Part shown: one piece after another, positions 47,419-57,055 of the stretch
Layout: every line of letters starts with the position of its first letter
Position numbering within the stretch: the stretch's first letter is position 1
From: Streptomyces showdoensis
GTDB taxonomy: Bacteria > Actinomycetota > Actinomycetes > Streptomycetales > Streptomycetaceae
Length of the DNA stretch: 64,000 nucleotides
Direction: 5' to 3'
NCBI RefSeq assembly: GCF_039535475.1
Contig: NZ_BAAAXG010000026.1
Location: 2,356,001-2,420,000 of the forward strand
Made by a program: the position numbers and the translations under genes
Notes under the pieces: generated by a model
The model's input: the letters and a program-made list of their open reading frames with translations, nothing else
Told to the model about the DNA's origin: nothing
Database searches by the model: none

Positions 47419-49988
47419 CCGTGCTCAAGACCTCGCTGCGCAGCTTCCTCGCGCACAAGGGCCGCATGGCGCTCTCCGCCGTCGCCGTCCTCCTCTCCGT
47501 CGCCTTCGTCTGCGGCACCCTGGTGTTCAGCGACACCACGACCGCCACCTTCGACAAGCTCTTCGCCTCCACCGCCTCGGACGTCACCGTCAGCCCGTCG
47601 CGGGCCGGCCAGGACGACGAGATCCCGCAGAACGGGCGCCCCGAGACGCTGCCCGCCTCGCTCGTCGCGAAGGTCCAGGGCGCCAAGGGCGTCAAGGCCG
47701 CGCAGGGCCAGGTCGTCTCCACCAGCGTCACCGTCGTCGACTCCCGCGACGAGAACGTCGGTCCCACCACCGGTGCCCCGACCATCGCCGCCAACTGGTC
47801 CTCCGACGAGCTGCGTTCGATGGAGATCGCGTCCGGCCACGAGCCGCGCGGCCCCACCGAGGTCATGGTCGACGGCGGCACCGCCGAGAAGCACCACCTG
47901 AAGATCGGCGACGAGCTGCGCACCATCGCCGTCACCGGCGACTTCACCGCGCGGATCTCCGGCATCGTCGACTTCAAGGTCACCAACCCCGGCGCCACCC
48001 TCGTCTACTTCGACACCGCCACCGCCCAGCGTGAACTCCTCGGCAAGGAGGGCCTGTTCACCCGGATCACCGCCGACGCGGCGCCCGGCGTCGACGACGA
48101 GGCCCTCAAGGCGGACATCGCGGCGGCCGTCGGCTCCGGCTACACGCTGCGGACCGCCGCCGAGTCCGCCGACGCCGGCCGCGAGGACGTCGCCGGCTTC
48201 CTCGACGTCATGAAGTACGCGATGCTCGGCTTCGCCGGGATCGCGTTCCTCGTCGGCATCTTCCTCATCGTCAACACCTTCTCCATGCTGGTCGCCCAGC
48301 GAACCCGCGAGATCGGCCTGCTGCGGGCCATCGGCTCCTCCCGCCGCCAGATCAACCGCTCCGTCCTCGTCGAGGCGCTGCTCCTCGGCGTCGTCGGCTC
48401 GGTCGCGGGCGTCGCGGCCGGCGTGGGGCTCGCCGTCGGCCTGATGCAGCTCATGTCGTCCATGGGCATGGAGCTGTCCACCGAGGACCTCACCGTCCGC
48501 TGGACCACCCCCGTCGTCGGCCTGGTCCTCGGCGTCGTCGTCACCCTCCTCGCCGCCTTCGTGCCCGCCCGCCGGGCCTCGAAGGTCTCCCCGATGGCCG
48601 CCCTGCGCGACGCGGGAACCCCCGCCGACGGCAAGGCGGGTGCGGTACGGGCCGTCCTCGGCCTGGTCCTCACCGCCGCGGGCGCCGCCGCGCTCTGGGC
48701 CGCCACGCAGGCCGAGAAGGCCGGCGCGGGCTCCCTCTGGCTCGGCCTCGGCGTCGTCCTGTCGCTGCTCGGCTTCGTCGTGATCGGCCCGCTGCTGTCC
48801 GGCGGAGTCGTCCGGGGCCTCGGCCTCGTCGTGCTGCGGGTCTTCGGCCCGGTCGGCCGCATGGCCGAGCGCAACGCGCTGCGCAACCCGCGCCGCACCG
48901 GCGCCACCGGAGCCGCCCTGATGATCGGCCTCGCGCTCGTCGCCTGCCTGTCCGTGGTCGGCTCCTCGATGGTCGCCTCCGCAACGGAGGAGCTCGACCG
49001 CTCCGTCGGCGCCGACTTCATCGTGCAGTCCACCAACCGGCAGCCGGTCGTGCCGCAGGCCCAGGCGGCCGTGGAGCGGGCCCCGGGGCTCGACCACGTC
49101 ACCGAGTACAAGTGGGTCGAGGCCGTCGTCACCGACCCGCGCGGAAAGGCCGCCGAGCTGGGCCTGGTCGCCGCCGACCCGACGTACGCCCAGGACGTGC
49201 GCCGCGACACCACCGCGGGCGAGCTGTCCGCCGCCTACGGGCCGGGCGCGATGTCCGTCGGCAGCCTCTACGCCGCCGAGCACGGCGTGAAGGTCGGCGA
49301 CACGCTGACGGTCGCCTTCAAGGGCGGCGAGAAGGCCCGGCTGCGGGTCGCGGCCGTCACCTCCGACGACAACAACATCGACAAGGGCGTGATGTACACG
49401 AACATCACCACCGCGGCCCGCTTCCTCCCGGCCGAGCGGATGCCCAAGAGCATGATCGTCTTCGCCACGGCGAAGGACGGCCAGGAGGCCGCCGCGTACG
49501 AGGGGCTGAAGAAGGCCCTCGCCCCCTACCCGCAGTACAAGGTCGCCGACCAGGCCGACTACAAGAAGCAGCTCCAGGACCAGGTCGGCCAGCTCCTGAA
49601 CATCGTGTACGGACTGCTCGCCCTCGCGATCATCGTCGCCGTCCTCGGGGTGGTGAACACCCTCGCCCTGTCGGTCGTCGAGCGGACCCGCGAGATCGGC
49701 CTGATGCGCGCCATCGGCCTCTCCCGACGCCAGCTGCGCCGCATGATCCGCCTGGAGTCGGTCGTCATCGCCCTCTTCGGCGCCCTCCTCGGCCTCGGCC
49801 TGGGCCTCGGCTGGGGCACCGCCGCCCAGCGGCTCCTCGCCCTGGAGGGCCTGGGCGTCCTGGAGATCCCCTGGCCGACGATCCTCACCGTCTTCGTCGG
49901 CTCGGCCTTCGTCGGCCTCTTCGCGGCCCTGGTCCCGGCCTTCCGGGCAGGACGGATGAACGTGCTGAACGCGATCGCGACGGAGTAG
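47415..49988 (+). CDS. ABC exporter permease, FtsX/MacB type
   Basis: Membrane subunit of 857 residues partnering the upstream ATPase. One N-terminal helix (about 15-35), a large external domain (MacB-PCD-like, about 45-245), three helices with the FtsX core (LVAQRTREIGLLRAIG, cytoplasmic coupling helix), a second helix bundle and external domain, then the final FtsX core with VVERTREIGLMRAIGLS. The duplicated coupling motif is characteristic. It probably extrudes lipids or lipoproteins, or transmits a signal, across the membrane. GTG start overlaps the ATPase stop. Followed by a hairpin. Confidence 0.92.
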   Translation: MTVLKTSLRSFLAHKGRMALSAVAVLLSVAFVCGTLVFSDTTTATFDKLFASTASDVTVSPSRAGQDDEIPQNGRPETLPASLVAKVQGAKGVKAAQGQVVSTSVTVVDSRDENVGPTTGAPTIAANWSSDELRSMEIASGHEPRGPTEVMVDGGTAEKHHLKIGDELRTIAVTGDFTARISGIVDFKVTNPGATLVYFDTATAQRELLGKEGLFTRITADAAPGVDDEALKADIAAAVGSGYTLRTAAESADAGREDVAGFLDVMKYAMLGFAGIAFLVGIFLIVNTFSMLVAQRTREIGLLRAIGSSRRQINRSVLVEALLLGVVGSVAGVAAGVGLAVGLMQLMSSMGMELSTEDLTVRWTTPVVGLVLGVVVTLLAAFVPARRASKVSPMAALRDAGTPADGKAGAVRAVLGLVLTAAGAAALWAATQAEKAGAGSLWLGLGVVLSLLGFVVIGPLLSGGVVRGLGLVVLRVFGPVGRMAERNALRNPRRTGATGAALMIGLALVACLSVVGSSMVASATEELDRSVGADFIVQSTNRQPVVPQAQAAVERAPGLDHVTEYKWVEAVVTDPRGKAAELGLVAADPTYAQDVRRDTTAGELSAAYGPGAMSVGSLYAAEHGVKVGDTLTVAFKGGEKARLRVAAVTSDDNNIDKGVMYTNITTAARFLPAERMPKSMIVFATAKDGQEAAAYEGLKKALAPYPQYKVADQADYKKQLQDQVGQLLNIVYGLLALAIIVAVLGVVNTLALSVVERTREIGLMRAIGLSRRQLRRMIRLESVVIALFGALLGLGLGLGWGTAAQRLLALEGLGVLEIPWPTILTVFVGSAFVGLFAALVPAFRAGRMNVLNAIATE

Positions 49989-50007
49989 TCCCGGAGCCTC
50001 CGCGCCC

Positions 50008-50044
50008 GCCGCCGGACCCGCCCCACACGGCCGGGTCCGGCGGC
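50008..50044 (+). terminator. Terminator after the ABC permease
   Basis: Perfect 13-bp stem (50008-50020 with 50032-50044) with an 11-base loop, between the permease and mfd. Confidence 0.65.
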
Positions 50045-50135
50045 GGCTGTCGGCGGGGCGTCGTACGCTGGAGCCCCCGGCCCGTGAGACGTGTCGGGCC
50101 CTTCGCGTTGCCCACCTCCGCCGGGATGGACCTTC

Positions 50136-53100
50136 ATGAGCCTGCACGGTCTGCTGGACGCCGTCGTCAAGGACGCCGCACTCGCCGAAGCGGTGACGGC
50201 CGCCCGCGACGGCAACCGCGCGCACGTCGACCTGGTCGGCCCGCCCGCCGCCCGCCCCTTCGCCGTCGCCGCCCTCGCCCGTGAGGCCGGGCGGACGGTG
50301 CTCGCGGTCACCGCCACCGGGCGCGAGGCCGAGGACCTGGCCGCCGCCCTGCGCTCGCTCCTCGACCCCGACACGGTCGTCGACTACCCGTCCTGGGAGA
50401 CGCTGCCGCACGAGCGGCTGAGCCCTCGCTCGGACACCGTCGGCCGGCGCCTCGCCGTCCTGCGGCGCCTCGCCCACCCCCGTACCGACGACCCCGCCGC
50501 CGGACCCGTCAGCGTCGTCGTCGCGCCCATCCGCTCGGTGCTCCAGCCGCAGGTCAAGGGGCTGGGCGAGCTGGAGCCGGTGGCGCTGAGGAGCGGGCAG
50601 ACCGCCGACCTGAACGAGATCGTCGAGGGCCTCGCCGCCGCCGCGTACTCCCGGGTGGAGCTCGTCGAGAAGCGCGGCGAGTTCGCCGTCCGCGGCGGCA
50701 TCCTGGACGTCTTCCCGCCCACCGAGGAGCACCCGCTCCGCATCGAGTTCTGGGGCGACGACGTCGAGGAGATCCGCTACTTCAAGGTCGCCGACCAGCG
50801 GTCCCTGGAGGTCGCCGAGCACGGCCTGTGGGCGCCGCCCTGCCGCGAGCTGCTGCTGACCGACGACGTACGGGAGCGGGCGGCCGCCCTCGCCGAGGCC
50901 CACCCCGAGCTCGGCGAGCTGCTCAACAAGATCGCCGAGGGCATCGCGGTGGAGGGCATGGAGTCCCTCGCGCCCGTCCTCGTCGACGACATGGAGCTGC
51001 TGCTCGACGTCCTCCCCGAGGGCTCCATGGCCGTCGTCTGCGACCCCGAGCGGGTGCGCACCCGGGCCGCCGACCTGGTGGCGACCAGCCAGGAGTTCCT
51101 GCAGGCCTCCTGGGCCGCCACGGCCGGCGGCGGCGAGGCCCCGATCGACGTCGGCGCGGCCTCCCTCCGGGGGATCGCGGACGTCCGCGACCGGGCCCGC
51201 GAGCTGGACATGATGTGGTGGTCGGTGTCCCCGTTCGCCGCCGACGACACCGCCCTCGCCGCCGACACCCTCAAGCTCGGCATGCACGCCCCCGAGACCT
51301 ACCGCGGCGACACCGCCCGCGCCCTCGCCGACACCAAGGGCTGGCTGGCCGAGGGCTGGCGCACGGTCTACGTGACGGAGGCCCACGGCCCCGCCTCCCG
51401 GACCGTCGAGGTGCTCGGCGGCGAGGGCATCGCCGCCCGCCTCGACACCGACCTCGCCGCGATCTCCCCGTCCGTCGTCCACGTGGCCTGCGGCTCCATC
51501 GACTACGGCTTCGTCGACCCGGCGCTCAAGCTGGCCGTCCTCACCGAGACCGACCTGTCCGGGCAGAAGGCCGCCGGCAAGGACGGGCAGCGGATGCCCG
51601 CCAAGCGGCGCAAGACGATCGACCCGCTGACCCTGGAGGTCGGCGACTACATCGTCCACGAGCAGCACGGCGTCGGCCGCTACATCGAGATGGTCCAGCG
51701 GACCGTGCAGGGCGCCACCCGCGAGTACCTCCTGGTCGAGTACGCGCCCGCCAAGCGCGGCCAGCCCGGCGACCGCCTCTACATCCCCACCGACCAGCTG
51801 GAGCAGGTCACCAAGTACGTGGGCGGCGAGGCCCCGACCCTGCACCGCCTCGGCGGCGCCGACTGGACCAAGACCAAGGCGCGCGCCAAGAAGGCGGTCA
51901 AGGAGATCGCCGCCGACCTCATCAAGCTGTACTCCGCCCGCATGGCCGCCCCCGGCCACGCCTTCGCCCCCGACACCCCCTGGCAGCGGGAGCTGGAGGA
52001 CGCCTTCCCGTACGCGGAGACGCCCGACCAGCTGTCCACCATCGCCGAGGTGAAGGAGGACATGGAGAAGACCGTCCCCATGGACCGTCTGATCTGCGGC
52101 GACGTCGGCTACGGCAAGACGGAGATCGCCGTCCGCGCCGCCTTCAAGGCCGTCCAGGACGGCAAGCAGGTCGCCGTCCTCGTGCCCACCACGCTGCTCG
52201 TGCAGCAGCACTTCGGCACCTTCTCCGAGCGCTACTCGCAGTTCCCCGTCAACGTCCGCGCGCTGTCCCGCTTCCAGACGGACACCGAGTCGAAGGCGAC
52301 GATGGAGGGCCTGAAGGACGGCTCGGTCGACGTCGTCATCGGCACCCACCGCCTGTTCTCCTCCGAGACGAAGTTCAAGGACCTGGGCCTGGTCATCGTC
52401 GACGAGGAGCAGCGCTTCGGCGTCGAGCACAAGGAGCAGCTGAAGAAGCTCCGCGCCAACGTCGACGTGCTGACCATGTCCGCCACCCCCATCCCCCGGA
52501 CGCTGGAGATGGCGGTGACCGGCATCCGGGAGATGTCGACGATCACGACGCCCCCCGAGGAGCGGCACCCGGTCCTCACCTTCGTCGGCCCGTACGAGGA
52601 GAAGCAGATCGGCGCGGCCATCCGCCGCGAACTGCTGCGCGAGGGCCAGGTCTTCTACATCCACAACCGCGTCGAGTCCATCGACCGCGCGGCGGCCCGG
52701 CTGCGCGAGATCGTCCCCGAGGCCCGGATCGCGACGGCCCACGGCCAGATGTCCGAGCAGGCCCTGGAACAGGTCGTGGTGGACTTCTGGGAGAAGAAGT
52801 TCGACGTCCTGGTCTCGACCACGATCGTCGAGTCCGGCATCGACATCTCCAACGCCAACACCCTGATCGTCGAGCGCGGCGACAACTTCGGCCTGAGCCA
52901 GCTGCACCAGCTGCGCGGCCGCGTCGGCCGGGGCCGCGAGCGCGGCTACGCCTACTTCCTCTACCCGCCGGAGAAGCCCCTCACCGAGACCGCCCACGAG
53001 CGCCTCGCGACCATCGCCCAGCACACCGAGATGGGCGCGGGCATGTACGTGGCGATGAAGGACCTGGAGATCCGCGGCGCGGGCAACCTGCTCGGCGGCG

Positions 53101-53669
53101 AGCAGTCCGGCCACATCGCGGGGGTCGGCTTCGACCTGTACGTACGGATGGTCGGCGAGGCCGTCGCCGACTACCGGGCGCAGATGGAGGGCGGCGAGGA
53201 GGAGGAGGCCCCCCTGGAGGTCAAGATCGAGCTCCCGGTCGACGCCCACGTCCCGCACGACTACGCCCCCGGCGAGCGTCTGCGCCTCCAGGCCTACCGG
53301 GCCATCGCCTCCGCCAACTCGGAGGAGGACATCAAGGCCGTGCGCGAGGAGCTCACCGACCGCTACGGCAAGCTGCCCGAGCCGGTCGAGAACCTCCTCC
53401 TCGTCGCCGGCCTGCGCATGCTGGCCCGCGCCTGCGGCGTCGGCGAGATCGTCCTCCAGGGCCCCAACATCCGCTTCGCGCCGGTGGAGCTGCGCGAGTC
53501 CCAGGAGCTGCGCCTGAAGCGGCTCTACCCGCGCACGGTCATCAAGCCGGCCGTCCACCAGATCCTGGTGCCGCGCCCGACCGCCGGGAAGATCGGCGGG
53601 AAGCCGGTCGTCGGCCGCGAACTGCTCGCGTGGACCGGGGAGTTCCTGGCGGAGATCCTGGGGTCCTGA
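50136..53669 (+). CDS. mfd: Transcription-repair coupling factor
   Basis: DNA translocase that removes RNA polymerase stalled at lesions and recruits UvrA (1177 residues, normal length). The N-terminus has UvrB-like domains. The CarD-like RNA polymerase-interacting domain (VGDYIVHEQHGVGRYIE) is at about 503-575. The helicase motor carries ICGDVGYGKTE (about 650), DEEQRFGVEH and SATPIPRTLEMA, and IVESGIDISNANTLIV and LHQLRGRVGRG in the second RecA domain. The C-terminal TRCF domain masks UvrA binding. Start ATG 50136 follows GATGGA. The gene ends in a hairpin. Confidence 0.97.
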   Translation: MSLHGLLDAVVKDAALAEAVTAARDGNRAHVDLVGPPAARPFAVAALAREAGRTVLAVTATGREAEDLAAALRSLLDPDTVVDYPSWETLPHERLSPRSDTVGRRLAVLRRLAHPRTDDPAAGPVSVVVAPIRSVLQPQVKGLGELEPVALRSGQTADLNEIVEGLAAAAYSRVELVEKRGEFAVRGGILDVFPPTEEHPLRIEFWGDDVEEIRYFKVADQRSLEVAEHGLWAPPCRELLLTDDVRERAAALAEAHPELGELLNKIAEGIAVEGMESLAPVLVDDMELLLDVLPEGSMAVVCDPERVRTRAADLVATSQEFLQASWAATAGGGEAPIDVGAASLRGIADVRDRARELDMMWWSVSPFAADDTALAADTLKLGMHAPETYRGDTARALADTKGWLAEGWRTVYVTEAHGPASRTVEVLGGEGIAARLDTDLAAISPSVVHVACGSIDYGFVDPALKLAVLTETDLSGQKAAGKDGQRMPAKRRKTIDPLTLEVGDYIVHEQHGVGRYIEMVQRTVQGATREYLLVEYAPAKRGQPGDRLYIPTDQLEQVTKYVGGEAPTLHRLGGADWTKTKARAKKAVKEIAADLIKLYSARMAAPGHAFAPDTPWQRELEDAFPYAETPDQLSTIAEVKEDMEKTVPMDRLICGDVGYGKTEIAVRAAFKAVQDGKQVAVLVPTTLLVQQHFGTFSERYSQFPVNVRALSRFQTDTESKATMEGLKDGSVDVVIGTHRLFSSETKFKDLGLVIVDEEQRFGVEHKEQLKKLRANVDVLTMSATPIPRTLEMAVTGIREMSTITTPPEERHPVLTFVGPYEEKQIGAAIRRELLREGQVFYIHNRVESIDRAAARLREIVPEARIATAHGQMSEQALEQVVVDFWEKKFDVLVSTTIVESGIDISNANTLIVERGDNFGLSQLHQLRGRVGRGRERGYAYFLYPPEKPLTETAHERLATIAQHTEMGAGMYVAMKDLEIRGAGNLLGGEQSGHIAGVGFDLYVRMVGEAVADYRAQMEGGEEEEAPLEVKIELPVDAHVPHDYAPGERLRLQAYRAIASANSEEDIKAVREELTDRYGKLPEPVENLLLVAGLRMLARACGVGEIVLQGPNIRFAPVELRESQELRLKRLYPRTVIKPAVHQILVPRPTAGKIGGKPVVGRELLAWTGEFLAEILGS

Positions 53670-53691
53670 CCCGTTCCCGACCGCGCCCCCT

Positions 53692-53721
53692 CCCCGTTCC
53701 GGCAGGATGACCGGAACGGGG
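53692..53721 (+). terminator. Perfect hairpin after mfd
   Basis: CCCCGTTCCGG (53692-53702) pairs with CCGGAACGGGG (53711-53721); the loop is CAGGATGA. It probably ends mfd transcription. It also encloses an in-frame ATG for the next gene, arguing against that start. Confidence 0.7.
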
Positions 53722-53727
53722 AGGGGG

Positions 53728-55695
53728 ATGCGGGTGGTGCGCAGGTGGGTGATCGGGGCGGGCGGCTGCGCCCTGGTGATCGGCGGGCTGTTCTGGGCCC
53801 TCGCGGGGCGGTCCGGCGCGCTCGACCTGTCCCAGCGGACCGACCTCATGGCCTTCGCGTGCGGCGCGGTCGGCGTCGTCGGACTCGTCGCCACGTTCTG
53901 GCGGCGCGCGGACGAGGACGAGGCGGCGGCGGTCGCCCGGCTCGCCCGCGAGGTGAAGGCGATCGGCGAGCCGCAGTGGATGAGCTCGCTCGGCGGCGAC
54001 CTGAAGGCCATCGACGTCACCTTCGCCTTCCGCCCGTACGCGGGCGCCCGCGCCGCCGAGCTGCCGGCCTCGCCCGCGGGCCGGCTGGAGAAGGTCGTCG
54101 AGGACTACCGGGGGCTGCGGCCGCGGCGGCTGGTCATCACGGGCGAGCCGGGGGCCGGGAAGACCGTGCTGGCCCGCAAGTTCGTCATGGAGCTCACCCG
54201 GGTGCGGGCCGACGACGAGCCCGTCCCGGTGCTCGTCGCCCTCGCCGACTGGGACGCGGGGGAGCCCTTCCGCGACTGGCTCACCCGCCACCTGGAACGG
54301 GACTACGGCCTGCCGGCGGCCTCCGCCCGCCGGGTCGTCGCCGCCCGCATGGTGCTTCCCGTCCTCGACGGCCTCGACGAGATGGACCCGACGGGCACCC
54401 CCGCCGCCGACTCCCGCGCGGGCCGGGCCCTGGAGGCCCTCTCCCGCTACCAGGACGGCACCGAACCCGCGCCGCTCGTCCTCACCTGCCGCTCGCGCGA
54501 GTACGACGCGCTGGAGGCCGACGGGGTCCACATCCTCGACGCGGCGCGCATCGGGATCGACCCGGTGACGGCGGAGCGCGCCCACGACTTCCTGGCGCTC
54601 CGCGGGGCCCGCCGCCCGCACCGCTGGGACCCCGTCCTCGACGAACTCCGCGCCCACCCGCACGGTGTCCTGGCCCGCGCCCTGTCCACGCCGTGGCGGC
54701 TGACCCTCGTGGCGGTGGCGTACGAACGGGACGGCGACCCGGCGGAGCTGGTGGGTGCGGGGACGGAGGGGGAGACGGCGGATCTGCTGCTGGGGCGGTT
54801 CATCGGGGCGTCGGTGAGGAGCGCGGCGGTGGGGGCGGGGCGTTACGCGCCTGGCTGGGTGCACCGGCGGCTGCGGGTGCTCGCCGTGCTCCTGGGGCCG
54901 GAGACCGACCTGGCCCTGCTGGGGCTCGGGCGGTTCGCGCCCCGCTGGGCGGTCAGGGTGCTGGAACTGGTCCAGCTCGGCGTGATTCTGTGGGTCGTGC
55001 TGGCGGATCTCGCGCTGGATTCGGGGGAGCGCGTCGAGCTGTCGTTCCCGGTCGTGCTCGCGGTGCTCCTCATGATCGCCGTACTGGTCCGGAGGCTGAG
55101 GGCGCAGGTGTCGTCACGGTCGCAGGCGGCGGCGTCGATGCCGCCGGCCGGCAGTGCGTTGTGGCGGGTGGGAGTGCGCCGGGTGATGCGAAGGGTGCCC
55201 CGGAGCTGGTCCGGACTGATGATCTCGGGCACCCTGCTGTTCGGCATCTGGCAGGCCGTGCCGCAGCGGTTGGGCGGCCAGGGCATGACCTCGCTGGCGC
55301 CGGTGGTGGGAGCGGTGTTCGTCCTCTACCTGGTGTTCGCCGCTGCGGCGGAAGTCGACGACGCTGCCACGGGCCCGGCGGGCCAGCTGCGGGGCCAACT
55401 GGCCCTCGCCACTGTGCTCGTCACGGCGGTGGCGGCGGTGTTCTACGGCGGCGAGGCCATGAGGCTGCCGACGTCGGTCGTGGCGATGATCGGTTCGGCC
55501 GTCGTGCTCGAACTGCTCTCGGGTCTCGTCGAGTACGGACTGTTCCGGCTGTGGAACCTGCGCCGCCTCCCCCTCCGCCTCGCCCGCTTCCTCGACTGGT
55601 CCGTCGCCGCCGGCCTGCTCCGGACCTCCGGTGCCGCCTACCAGTTCCGCCACCGGGAGTTCCAGGAGTGGCTGGTGCGGCACCCCGCGCCGTAG
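53728..55695 (+). CDS. Membrane-anchored NACHT-domain STAND NTPase
   Basis: Protein of about 655 residues. Two N-terminal helices (about 9-25 and 42-58) precede a cytoplasmic NACHT module: Walker A GEPGAGKT (about 137-144), Walker B LPVLDGLDEMDP (about 209-220) and a sensor-like TCRSREYDAL. Several more hydrophobic helices (about 405-600) are followed by QFRHREFQEWLVRH, a common NACHT-protein ending. STAND ATPases are signalling switches; some bacterial NACHTs defend against phage. Here the helical C-terminus replaces a visible repeat sensor. ATG 53728 is preferred (GGGGAGGGGG upstream); ATG 53707 lies in a hairpin loop. Confidence 0.85.
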   Translation: MRVVRRWVIGAGGCALVIGGLFWALAGRSGALDLSQRTDLMAFACGAVGVVGLVATFWRRADEDEAAAVARLAREVKAIGEPQWMSSLGGDLKAIDVTFAFRPYAGARAAELPASPAGRLEKVVEDYRGLRPRRLVITGEPGAGKTVLARKFVMELTRVRADDEPVPVLVALADWDAGEPFRDWLTRHLERDYGLPAASARRVVAARMVLPVLDGLDEMDPTGTPAADSRAGRALEALSRYQDGTEPAPLVLTCRSREYDALEADGVHILDAARIGIDPVTAERAHDFLALRGARRPHRWDPVLDELRAHPHGVLARALSTPWRLTLVAVAYERDGDPAELVGAGTEGETADLLLGRFIGASVRSAAVGAGRYAPGWVHRRLRVLAVLLGPETDLALLGLGRFAPRWAVRVLELVQLGVILWVVLADLALDSGERVELSFPVVLAVLLMIAVLVRRLRAQVSSRSQAAASMPPAGSALWRVGVRRVMRRVPRSWSGLMISGTLLFGIWQAVPQRLGGQGMTSLAPVVGAVFVLYLVFAAAAEVDDAATGPAGQLRGQLALATVLVTAVAAVFYGGEAMRLPTSVVAMIGSAVVLELLSGLVEYGLFRLWNLRRLPLRLARFLDWSVAAGLLRTSGAAYQFRHREFQEWLVRHPAP

Positions 55696-55710
55696 CGGGC
55701 GGGGTGCCGC
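55677..55710. terminator. Hairpin between NACHT and hydrolase genes
   Basis: GCGGCACCCC (55677-55686) pairs with GGGGTGCCGC (55701-55710) across the NACHT stop codon; lies between convergent genes. Confidence 0.55.
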
Positions 55711-55716
55711 GGCGGG

Positions 55717-56982
55717 TCACAGCTCGTCGAGGTCCAGCGTGGCGGCCATCGCGCGGTAGCCCGCGTCGCCCGGGTGGAGGTGGTCGCCCGAGTCGTACGC
55801 GGGGAGGATGCGGTCCGGGTCGGCCGGGTCGGCGACCGCGCGGTCGAAGTCGACGATGCCGTCGTACGCGCCGGACGTGCGGACCCAGGCGTTGAACGCC
55901 TCGCGCTTGGCCTCGTTCTCGGGCGTGAAGTAGAACGAGCCCTTGATCGGGGTCAGCGTCGCGCCGATCACCTTGATGCCCCGGGCGTGCGCCTGCCGGA
56001 TGAGGCTGCGGTGGCCCTCGATGAGGCGGTTCACGGAGACCTCGGGGGTCGGGCCGCCGGGGAAGGACGGGCCGCTGCCGCCGATGTCGTTGATGCCTTC
56101 GAGGAGGACGACGGTGCCGACGCCCTTCTCCGTGAGCACGTCCTTCTTGAAGCGCGCGATGCCCTTCTCGCCGGCCCAGGTGGTGTCGTTGACGACCTGG
56201 TTGCCGCCGATGCCGTGGTTGAGGACGGCGCGAGGGGAACCGGCCGCGGCGAGGCGCTCGGCGAGCTCGTCGGGGTAGCGGTCGTCCGCGCCCGGGGTGG
56301 CGCCGACGCCGTCGGTGATGGAGTCGCCGAAGGTGACGATGCCGTCCCGGCGGGCCGTGTGGGCGCCGCCGGAGACCTCGACGCCGGAGAGGTAGTACCA
56401 GGACGAGTCGGTCTCGGTGAACGCCGTGCCGGTCACGTCGGCGCGGTGGTCGCCCGCCGCCCGGTAGCTGGTGGTGCCGGCGAAGTGGTGGAAGGTGGCG
56501 GGACCGGTCGGGCCGGCCAGGTAGAGCGTGACGGTGAGCGTCTCGAACGCGGCGGTCCTGAACGGGGCGCCGTCGCTGACGAGCGTGCCGCCGGCCGGGA
56601 TCGTGACGGAGCCCCGCCCGCCGAAGGTGAGCGCGCGGACCGAGCCGGGCCGCACCGCGCCGCCCTCGGCGGTACGGGCGACGGTCGCGCCGGTGATCCT
56701 GAGCGGGGTGCTGCCGTAACGGTTGGTCAGCTCGATGCGGGCCCGGGTGCCGCCGGTGGTGACGCGCACCGTCTGCCGGACGGTCTGGTCGTCGAAGCCC
56801 CGCACCGACCAGTTGGGGGCGAACGGCGCGGCGGGCGCCTGCGGCGAGGCGGCCCAGGTGCCGTGCCAGGCGGCGCCGCCGCGGGCCTGGTCGGCCGTCG
56901 CGGCGGTGGTGGGGATCGCGGTCAGGGTGGTGGCGGCGAGCAGGGTCATGCCCGCGCGCCGGAGGGTGCTGCTGGTCTTCAT
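55717..56982 (-). CDS. Secreted SGNH/GDSL hydrolase
   Basis: Exported esterase/lipase-type enzyme of 421 residues. The signal peptide (about 1-30, TTAATA cleavage region) is followed by a beta-rich domain (about 35-210) and the SGNH domain: block I TFGDSITDGVGA with the nucleophilic Ser, block II Gly in NHGIGGNQV, block III LEGINDIG with Asn, and block V GDHLHPGD with the Asp-His pair. The full catalytic set is present. Start ATG 56982. Substrate unknown; acetylated polysaccharides or lipids are possible. Downstream of, and in the same direction as, the tetR gene. Confidence 0.92.
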   Translation of the reverse strand: MKTSSTLRRAGMTLLAATTLTAIPTTAATADQARGGAAWHGTWAASPQAPAAPFAPNWSVRGFDDQTVRQTVRVTTGGTRARIELTNRYGSTPLRITGATVARTAEGGAVRPGSVRALTFGGRGSVTIPAGGTLVSDGAPFRTAAFETLTVTLYLAGPTGPATFHHFAGTTSYRAAGDHRADVTGTAFTETDSSWYYLSGVEVSGGAHTARRDGIVTFGDSITDGVGATPGADDRYPDELAERLAAAGSPRAVLNHGIGGNQVVNDTTWAGEKGIARFKKDVLTEKGVGTVVLLEGINDIGGSGPSFPGGPTPEVSVNRLIEGHRSLIRQAHARGIKVIGATLTPIKGSFYFTPENEAKREAFNAWVRTSGAYDGIVDFDRAVADPADPDRILPAYDSGDHLHPGDAGYRAMAATLDLDEL

Positions 56983-57055
56983 GTGTTCCGCCCGTTGTCG
57001 TGTGCCGTGGTCTTTCCTGTGCGCACGACGGGTGACAAGTCTTGATCGACTTCGG

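Noticed and set aside
47316..54020. Very long open frame antisense to the ABC permease and mfd (over 2200 codons)
   Set aside because: Composition is Gly/Asp/Val/Arg-rich without motifs; it mirrors GC-rich codon bias of mfd and the permease, which have full family motifs on the other strand.
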